64,000 nucleotides of DNA. Origin: Chloranthus sessilifolius. Taxonomy: Eukaryota > Streptophyta > Magnoliopsida > Chloranthales > Chloranthaceae. The position numbers and the translations under genes are program-made. A model generated the notes under the pieces. That model was not told the DNA's origin. It worked only from the letters and a program-made list of their open reading frames with translations, and searched no databases. Below, piece by piece: positions 56,510 through 64,000 of the stretch. Location: the NCBI GenBank assembly GCA_021018995.1, contig CM037584.1:44901811-44965810 (forward strand), written 5' to 3'. Each line of letters begins with the position of its first letter. The stretch's first letter is position 1.

Positions 56510-56917
56510 AGAAGTGTCTAGAATATATTCATCAAAAGGAAATTTTAATTTTTTTTTATCTCTAATTGGACCTCTTTCAACTAATAAATCTCTTAGCATT
56601 GTATCTATAATTGTCCATCATCCCAGATTATAAATGTTGATGGAATCAACTATTTTTTGTGGTTCTCCTTCAAAACGTTCTTGATATTCCTCGAATATTT
56701 TCTTTAGTTCTTTCACTAGTTCTTCAGGTATTTTTCTTGGTTCTAAATTTTCTAAAATCTCTTCACTTTCTTTTCTCATCTCGCTTGAACAATTTATATT
56801 TTTCTTATTAGTAATAAATTTATCAAGAGCACCTTTTTGAGAAGCAATTAAAATTTCCAAATTTCTTTTTTTTTTTTCACGCTTTTGAAGTCCATATTCA
56901 AATTTTTGAGAAGACAT
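56510..56917 (-). pseudogene. hAT transposase, N-terminal part
   Basis: Starts MSSQKFEYGLQKREKKKR at 56917 and contains LIASQKGALDKFITNKK and later RDKKKLKFPFDEY-like residues (about 56530-56570) that lead into the region now at 47477 beyond element D. Basic start and SQKGALDKF words are typical of zinc-finger MYM-type 1-like hAT proteins of plants. D has cut the gene here. Confidence 0.82.
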
Positions 56918-57571
56918 TTAGTTTTAACAAATAGAGGAACTGGATCAAAGAATGAAACAAATGACAACTAAAATAAAATTGGTAAAAATAAATGAATGAA
57001 ATTAGTGGTAGATGATTTGATTAAGATTAAGTGAACTAATATATTTATAACCACTAATCAAAATGATATGAACCAATAGTAAACTAATGAATAAATAATT
57101 ATTCTTAATGAATAGAGGATAAGAAACGTCCTTGATCGAAGTCGAACTGGGAAGCAAAGTTGATGATGTCACGAGCGCTTAATTGATGCTGAAAGCCCTT
57201 TGCGAAGATCGACGAATCAATTGCCTTAGAAATAGTAAAATAAATATTAAAAGGAAATAATAATAATAGTAATAATAATATTTTAATGATTAATTTAAGA
57301 GAAAAAAATGAGATCAGATTTTTGAAAGAGATTGAGGGCTTGAAGTTTAGTGGTTTGTAGAAGAAGGAGAAGCAGCTTGTAACAGAAGATGATGGGAGAG
57401 ATAAAGATTTCGTAGTTCGTAACTTTTCTTGGGAAAGAGTAAAAGTCAGAAAATTGAGCCAAGAGGAGAGAGAATAAAAAGTAAAGGTTTATTTTTCGTA
57501 GGATAAAAAAAGTAAAGATTTGTTGGGGCCCCCAATTGGGCTTGGCAAGACGTATTGTTTCGGGGTGACTT

Positions 57572-57573
<2 letters not shown>

Positions 57574-57614
<41 letters not shown>
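57574..57614. repeat. (GA)n microsatellite
   Basis: About 41 bp of GA in the upstream region of the first hAT copy; the duplicate copy has its own at 58957-58989 next to a G run. Confidence 0.95.
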
Positions 57615-57619
<5 letters not shown>

Positions 57620-57797
57620 AAAAATTAGAAATTAAAGATTTGGTGGACCCCAACGAGATAGGTATTCTCTTAAAATAGTAAAAAGATAAAATTAGGTATC
57701 TAAGAAGGAGGTGCAAGTGGAGTTTGATAATCTTAAATCTTAAATGATGGGTACTATTATTTGCAACTGTAGATTCTAACTTCATAACTATGGTTGC

Positions 57798-57972
57798 TGT
57801 AACCTAATAGCTCAGTTGGCCAGGCCTTGGGTTTGCTCCCCAATGGTCACCAGTTCGAGTCTCCCCTCACAGGCCAGTGGAGTATTACCAGGTTGTTAGC
57901 TCCAGGGTCCCGTGGGATTAGTCGAGGTGCATGCAAGCTGGCCCGGACACCCACGGTTATCAAAAAAAAAAA
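57798..57972 (+). mobile_element. tRNA-derived SINE
   Basis: A 175-bp SINE with pol III A box TAGCTCAGTTGG (57808-57819) and B box AGTTCGAGTCT (57852-57862), then a tRNA-unrelated body ending GGTTATC and an A-run. An exact 12-bp target duplication aactatggttgc flanks it (57786-57797, 57973-57984). The empty site is visible in the neighbouring duplicate at about 59153. Resembles the Au-type angiosperm SINEs from memory; family not verified. Confidence 0.9.
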
Positions 57973-58029
57973 AACTATGGTTGCAAATATAGATGTCACT
58001 TAATTAAATTATGAGATTATAAAAAATGC

Positions 58030-58955
58030 AGACAAACATAATATGGCATTATAAAAAGGAGGCCCTAGACAACCGCCTAACTTCAGGTATTTTTCTTGGT
58101 TTGAAATTCTCTAAAATTTCTTCACTTTCTTTTCTCATCTCGCCCGAACAATTTATATTTTTCTTATTAGTAATAAATTTATCAAGAGCACTTTTTTGAG
58201 AAGCAATTAAATTTTCCATTTTTCTGTTTTTTTCACACTTTTGATGTCCAGATTCAAATTTTGGAGAAGACATTTATTTTTAACCAATAGATGAACTGGG
58301 TCAAAGAATGAAATAATTGACAACTAAAATAAAATTGATAAACATAAAAAAATAAATAAAACTGGTGGTAGATGATCAATTTGATTAAGATTAAGTGAAC
58401 TAATATATTTATAACCACTAATCAATGGTATGAACCAATAGTAAATTAATGAATAAATAAATATTATTAATAAAGAGAGACTAAGAAACGTCCCTGATCG
58501 AAGTTGAATTGGGAAGCAGAGTTGACTATGTCGCGATCGCTTAATTGATGCTGAAAGCCTTTTGCGAAGATCGACGGATGACCTCTAATTAACTGCCCAA
58601 GAAATACTTAAATAAATATAAAAAAGGAATAATAATAATAATATTTTCAATATTAATTTAAGAGAGAAAAAATGAGAGATCGGAGTTTTGAAAGAGATTG
58701 AGGGCTTGAAGTTTAGTAGAAGAAGAAAGAGAAGAAGCAACTTGTAAAAGAAGATGATGGGGGAGACGAAGATTTCGTAGTTTGTAACTTTTCTTCTTGG
58801 GAAAGAGTAAGAGTTAGTTAGAAAATTGAGCCAAGAGGAGAGAAAATAAAAAAGTAAAGATTTTTTTTTAGGATAATAAAAAGGAAAGATTTTGTGGTGC
58901 CCCCAATTGGGCCTGGCAAGTAGTGTTGTGGGATATTATGGCCTTAAGGGGGGGG

Positions 58956-58993
<38 letters not shown>

Positions 58994-59240
58994 AAAAATT
59001 AGAAGTTAAAGATTTGGTGGGCCCCAATGAGATAGGTATTCTCTTAAAATAGTAAAAAAAATAAAATTAGGTAGCTAAGAAAGAGGCGTAAGTGGAGTTT
59101 GATAATCTTAAAGGATGGGCAGTATCATTTGCAACCATAGATTTTAACTTCATAACTATGGTTGCAATTATAGATGTCACTTAATTAAATTATGAGATTT
59201 TACAAAATGCAAACACAATACGGCTTTATAATAGGCATTA
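58030..59240 (-). pseudogene. Tandem duplicate of the hAT 5' region
   Basis: About 58080-59240 repeats 56760-58055 without the SINE. It includes the N-terminal coding part (58088-58273, MSSPKFESGHQKCEKNRK, LIASQKSALDKFITNKK) and the upstream region with its GA run. The coding part stops abruptly after KIPE near 58085 where the sequence changes to GGAGGCCCTAG. So this is a partial tandem duplication of the hAT promoter plus first coding part. Confidence 0.78.
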
Positions 59241-59953
59241 TAATAGGAAATATATTTTTATACATATTTTTGAGCCGTGATGGTTTTGACATTAATGACC
59301 TTGTTACTTGCTCGTTCTCATTAAAATTTTGCTTGGGATTCTGTTGCCCCACCCTGTCCATGTCGTCGAAATGTTCGGACAACTTGGAATCTGAGGAGTT
59401 TCTCTTGGGTGGCAATCTGTCTTTAAACATTGTTTCATCTTGAAGTAAAGGACGTCACTGTTCAGTGAGAGTCAAATGAAATGCATGGGTCATACAGGTC
59501 ATACAAAAGATATATACTAATCTCGAAGTACTTCGAGGGCATGCGTAGATTAATTTTCTTAACTGGTCGAATGTTAAACCCTCATAACAACACACTTTTA
59601 GATTTTTTTTCCGTGATTAGGTACTGGTTGTAGACCAGCTAATTTATCTATGAGCTCCTGAGGTAGTATTCGTCCTGGGGTCTCTTTCCATTGGAATTGC
59701 AATTATAACAAAAAGCCAGAATAAAACGGGATAGATCCTTCACAAATTGCCCATTAGAATTTGACTCTTTCTGAATGATACGATATCCTATCAGGGTTTG
59801 TGCAGATAACATCCTTGAATTGTGTACAAAGGTGTTAAAATCGATAGGAGCATGGTGAAATCTTATGAGATCATGAAACAAGAACCTTAATACTGTGTTG
59901 CTAATTCCAAAAGAGTCGATCACTAAGAAAGTTTCCATGACTGCATTTGGCAT
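59200..59953 (-). pseudogene. Unidentified coding fragment
   Basis: Two minus-strand open parts, 59648-59941 (METFLVIDSFGISNTVLRFL, ILAFCYNCNSNGKRPQDEYY) and 59200-59430 (MFKDRLPPKRNSSDSKLSEH, DDMDRVGQQNPKQNFN), have the composition of real protein, unlike nearby random ORFs. I do not recognise the family. They may be two exons of a host gene piece, with a poor GT-AG region between, or a captured fragment. The first five residues MPNAV come from the neighbouring fold-back element. Confidence 0.35.
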
Positions 59954-60280
59954 AGCTCTTTGTCAGTTCCCTGCCAGAGCCGGATGTACTTGGTTTAGCA
60001 GGCCCTTCTTCTCCTTGCTAATTCCCTCCAAAGCAGGATTACCTGCTCTAGCAGCTAGCTCACTGCTCTCTGCTAACTCCCTGCCAAAGCAAATAAAACC
60101 TGCTCTGGCAAGGAGCAGAGAGCAGGGGAGAACTGCTGGAGCAGGTAAATCCTGCTATGCAGGGAGTTAGCAAGGAGAAGGGGGACCTGGTAAAGCAGGT
60201 AGCAGGGATTTAGCAAAGAAAAAGGGAACCTGCTAAAGCAGACTCTGGCAGGGAGGTAGCAGAGAGCTATGCCAAACGCA
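59942..60280. mobile_element. Fold-back element with long inverted arms
   Basis: Ends are inverse copies (TGCATTTGGCATAGCTCT against AGAGCTATGCCAAACGCA) and the arms continue with CCTGCCAGAG / CTCTGGCAGG. Inside are further palindromic words such as CCTGCTCTAGCAG, CTGCTGGAGCAG and CCTGCTAAAGCAG. About 340 bp, GC-richer than its surroundings. No target duplication was found. Confidence 0.75.
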
Positions 60281-61351
60281 GCCTATATCACCAACGTTTC
60301 TAAGGGATTTGGGAGGCTACAATTTGGCATATAAGATTAAATTACTTCACCTCATTCATGAATTGGCGCTAGTGCCTAGTTTGGAGAGTTGCCAAAATAC
60401 AATTGAAATGGTCCTTTTACCATTAGTTCTGTCCCAAAATGCGGTTATGAAGAACTCTCATGAGACATTTTAATCATTTTTTGGATAAGACACATTTTGC
60501 TTGTACACCAAAAGAGGCCCTTAATCAGAAAATTAGTTTGGGATCTTTCTATTTTGAAGAATTTTCTATAGTAGTAATGTTCCTATTTTAAGAAACTTTA
60601 TATTTGGAGAATTTACTATATCAAAATAGCTTTGGATCTACTCATGGACAGATCTCAGTCTACATTGAGAGATCTGGATCTGGATCTGTCTAGTTAAGAA
60701 GAAAGGGATGGAAATCTATGCAAGAAGGAAAATAAATACGCATAACGAGGGCGTTTTTTCCCCTACGTGAAAGTCAAGTCCCATTTACCTTGCCTTGAAA
60801 TTTCTGTAAAACAAGCTCTATCCTACCTCAGTATTTGATTTGAGGCTCGAGGGCTCCTTCAGCTTGAGGCCATATTAAATTTTAATTTTTAAATCAGTTT
60901 CAAGTCCATATTACACATACACAAATGCACACTCTCTCAAACACCTTAGAATAAATTCCTCTGAAATAATTATCAGTACTGAAATGACTGAATTTATGTT
61001 TACGAAGTACAAATTATGCATAAACGTAGTATCTCTAATTTAGCCTTCATTATTATGGCCTGTGACCAATGTAGAACTCGAATCAAACAGGTATGGGTTG
61101 TTTATCTGGAGGTGGATGGCTTGAAACAGCTCTTCTTCAAAAAATCTGTTTAAACTTCAGAAGAAAAAGTAATTTTATGGATAATCATAAATTAAAAATG
61201 TTGGTTTAAAGCTTGTTTTAACAGTTAGATGCATAGGAAAGCGTTTTTTGCTGATGGTTTGAAAATATCAGCAAAATACCACTTTGTGCAATAGAAAAAA
61301 TGAAACAAGTAAGGTTTATTTTTTTGATCTGTGAAACAGTAAGGTTTATTG
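60281..61351. other. No feature seen
   Basis: AT-rich, no gene, exon of the transporter, or repeat structure that I can support. Confidence 0.5.
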
Positions 61352-61797
61352 AAGGCAGTTTTTTGCCGATAGTTTAAAAATGGGAGCTACAACTTGCACA
61401 TGAGATGTGTACCGTGGCACATGGGTTAAAAAGAAAGACGTGGTCTTTTTGAAACCTGTGCCACGTGAAACACCATCTAAGCCGTTTGATTTGAAGTTCA
61501 TGATGTTCGTCTTTGATGCCAAAGATCGGTACGAAATACGATTTTATCATCTGATTCAATACAATCAATGTCTATCATCTGTTTAAATGGCTGACTATGT
61601 TTAATCTGACGATAGAGATTGTGTGTCCTATCAATCTTTTGCATCAAAGATCTTTACATCATGGCCTTCAGATTGGATGACTTAGATGGTGTTCCACGTG
61701 GCACTAGTTTCAAAATACCAAGTCTTTCTTTTTAATCTATGGGCCATGATACACATCTCGTGTGCAAGATGTAGCTTCCTTAAAACTACCAGCAAAA
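61352..61797. mobile_element. MITE with ~130-bp inverted arms
   Basis: The left arm (61352-61484: GGGAGCTACAACTTGCACATG, GTGCCACGTGAAACACCATC) and the right arm (61650-61797: GATGGTGTTCCACGTGGCAC, GTGTGCAAGATGTAGCTTCC) are inverse copies with about 85% match by eye. The middle (about 165 bp) is unpaired. A degenerate extra end copy may lie at 61250-61275. Confidence 0.75.
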
Positions 61798-61984
61798 TAG
61801 TGTATTATTATTATTTATATATGTATTAATGCATTTTGTTTCCTTTCTATTCAACTATGAGCATAACATGCCAATGCTACTGATCAACCATTCCTCTTCA
61901 TATCGCATGCATAGTTGATATGCCAATACAATTGATATATCATTACAGTTCAAAGATAGCTGCAAGAAGATAGAGGTCATATGC

Positions 61985-62345
61985 CTGCGATGCGTATGTT
62001 AAGATGGATGTGTGGAGGGATAAGAAAGGCTAAAATTAGGAACTAAAGAGAAAATTTGATAGTGGCACCTATAAAGGAAATAATTATGGAATGTCGTTTG
62101 AGGTGGTTTGAACATGTCCATCGGAGTCCAGAAACTGACCTGTATGAAGGGTTGAGATGCTACAAGCCCAAGGAAATAGGAGAAGAGGACGATTAATAAA
62201 GACTTGGAGGTAGGCAGTGAGAAGGGACATGAAGGATTGTGAAGTTTCAAAGAGTTTAGGGTTCATATGAAACAAGTGGAGAAATAAGACTCGCAAAGCC
62301 GACCCCAAATAGATGGGATAGGGTTATCATGACGACGATGAGTTA
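61985..62345 (+). mobile_element. 3' fragment of a second RTE LINE
   Basis: Starts within the C-terminal coding region (MRMLRWMCGGIRKAK, MECRLRWFEHVHRS) and ends with the typical tail AAAGCCGACCCCAAATAGATGGGATAGG and a GAYGAYGAT-type end (62325-62340). 5'-truncated, as usual for LINEs. It is similar to the end of the LINE at 44520-44792. Confidence 0.8.
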
Positions 62346-62984
62346 AATGAGTTCTTATCATTAAGGAAAAAAAAGTGGCCTTTATTGTTGGGATGAAGAC
62401 ATTATGATGTGATTTGTCTCCATGAGTTTCAACCTAGTTAAGTAGTTGTAAATAACAAATTTGCGTAGGATATAAATCATAACAAATTTTCCCTCGCTAG
62501 GAGAGGGTTTTATTAAAATGACGGACCTTACACTTCCGGGTATCGCAATTGATTCCCCGTTAATTACATTAAAATTGAATACTTTTGATTAAAAGCTATT
62601 CTAATGGAAAAAAAAACATAATTACATCTCTGAAATAAACAAAACTAAAATTCTAATTCTAAGTCTTCATTGACATCTTCAATCCGTCATGAGATAAATG
62701 CATAGCAGATTATCTTCATCGGAGATTTGCGAAATATGAAATAGGGGACGACGGATGGGAGAACCCCTCCTCCAAAAGTCAGTTCTATTTGCTCGAAAAG
62801 TACGAGTCATTACTGGAGCAAGAAACTCGTGGACGAGTCTTAAAATGAATTCTTGTTCTCTGGTCTCAACGATGAGTTCGAATATCAAATCCATTCTTCG
62901 GGCAACTGATTATCAAAAGAGTTATCACTTTCAGTGATAGTGTCTAATTATAAGTTAGATATCGTCAAATTTCATAAAATTTGA
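62346..62984. other. No gene recognised
   Basis: A minus ORF (62679-62894) shows no known motif. No repeat structure seen. Confidence 0.4.
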
Positions 62985-63770
62985 TGGTCAGATGATTTTA
63001 TAATGATTTCACCGTTGGATTTGACCAAATTCATAAGATCTGGTCAATACGTAATAAATCCATCGTTGGATCTCGTTACGATCTTGTATTATGACCAATT
63101 GACCAAAATTCAATGATTCCACCATTAGATTTGACCAGATTTATAAGATCTAGTCAATATATAATAAATCTACCGTTGGATCTCCTTACAATCTCACGTT
63201 ATGATCGTTTGATCAAAAGTCAACGATTCTACGTTTGGATTTGATCAAATTAATAAAATTTGATCAATATATAATAAATTGACTGTTGGCTCTCGTTACG
63301 ATCTCACATTATGATCGTTTGACCAAAAGTCAATGATTTCACCGTTAGATTTCACCAGATTCATAAGATATGGTCAATACATAATAAATCTACCGTTAGA
63401 TCTCGTTATGATCTTTTGACCAAAAGTCAATGATTCTACTATTGGATTTGATCTAATTCATAAAATCTGATCAATATGTAATAAATCCACCGTTGGATCT
63501 CGTTACGATCTCACATTATAATCGTTTGACCAAAAGTCAATAATTCTACTATTGGATTTGATCAAATTCATAAGATCTGGTCAATACGTAATAAATCCAC
63601 CATTGGATCTCGTTATGATCTCACATTATGATCGTTTGATCAAAAGTCAACGATTCTACCATTAGATTTGACCAAATTCATAAGATCTGGTCAATACGTA
63701 ATAAATCCATTGTTGGATCTCGTTACAATCTCACATTATGATCGTTTGACCAAAAGTCAACGATTCTATC
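62985..63770. repeat. 109-bp tandem repeat, seven units
   Basis: Units begin with the word ATTCTACCRTTGGATTTGA or its variants at about 63006, 63115, 63224, 63334, 63432, 63541 and 63650. The period is 109-110 bp; the fourth unit lacks about 12 bp. Conserved words inside are CATAAGATCTGGTCAATACG, AATAAATCCACCGTTGGATC and ATGATCGTTTGACCAAAAGTC. Each unit holds two diverged copies of a half-unit beginning with CCGTTGGAT. Confidence 0.9.
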
Positions 63771-64000
63771 TAAGAATTTTCGATCTCGAGGTTAAGGTCC
63801 AAACCCTCATTTGAGGGAGTGATGATCTGAACCGCGAGGAAAACTCTAATTATCATAGATGAATATTTTATATATCATAGTCCGAAATCATTCTTCTGGT
63901 GCGTGATTGCAACCCGTATGAGCATCAAATTCGTGGTTGCAATCCGAGTGTACTAGGAGTTATGCCCAGGGTCGTACCCACGTGGCTTAACTATTTTTAA
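63771..64000. other. Right edge, nothing assigned
   Basis: May belong to the repeat-bearing element that continues beyond the window; no coding content seen. Confidence 0.35.

Noticed and set aside
57808..57862. Possible tRNA gene
   Set aside because: A and B boxes are present but no tRNA fold closes; the A-tail and 12-bp duplication show a SINE.
62679..62894. 71-residue minus-strand ORF
   Set aside because: No recognisable motif, no homologous partner in the window, and length expected by chance.

Overview
The window is nuclear DNA of a flowering plant; I cannot name the species. The support is a host gene with GT-AG introns that matches the ERD6-like 6 sugar transporters, a tRNA-derived SINE, RTE-type LINE remnants, a hAT transposase of the plant zinc-finger MYM-type class, and three Ty3/gypsy retrotransposons with a chromodomain behind the integrase, as in the Tekay/Del lineage. 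Roughly three quarters of the window is transposable-element sequence, much of it nested.

Layout. 1-1256: old repeats. 1257-16867: Ty3/gypsy element A (minus strand, 5-bp target duplication tatac), carrying inside it solo LTR S1 (6463-9120, duplication agttg). 16868-19428: NPL4-like gene fragment, inverted repeats, then the promoter region of the sugar-transporter gene. 19471-20689: its exons 1-7. 20690-37819: a 17.1-kb intron made by three nested insertions: small element E (20771-37590, duplication atatt), element B in the left LTR of E (20983-36260, duplication tatat), and solo LTR S2 in the left LTR of B (21396-23948, duplication ggtag). 37820-38542: exons 8-11. The last part of the gene is not in the window. 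38845-44800: an RTE LINE broken by three insertions. 45400-47477 and 56510-56917: a hAT transposase pseudogene split by Ty3/gypsy element D (47478-56509). 56918-59240: a tandem duplication of the hAT 5' region with a SINE in it. 59200-64000: a coding fragment of unknown identity, two fold-back elements, a LINE tail and a seven-unit 109-bp tandem array.

The most notable signal is in the long-LTR elements. A and B each carry, downstream of pol, an extra gene (aORF) for a protein of the plant-transposon-protein type. Each also carries its own 12-bp palindrome, repeated about every 20-22 bp, both in the LTR and about 250 bp upstream of the aORF start: TCGATTAATCGA in A and TTGCCGCGGCAA in B. S1 (TTGATCGATCAA) and S2 (TCAATCGATTGA) have equivalent arrays at the same relative LTR position. 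Element D lacks both the aORF and such an array. This looks like a family-specific DNA or RNA element co-evolving with an element-encoded factor, formally similar to the VANC anti-silencing systems of VANDAL DNA transposons; the functional link is inference.

Other points: all three gypsy elements show a candidate phase-1 spliceosomal intron at the same codon between gag and protease. Several LTR repeats form hairpins whose stems co-vary between copies. The in-frame stops of element A pol that I could interpret are C-to-T or G-to-A changes.
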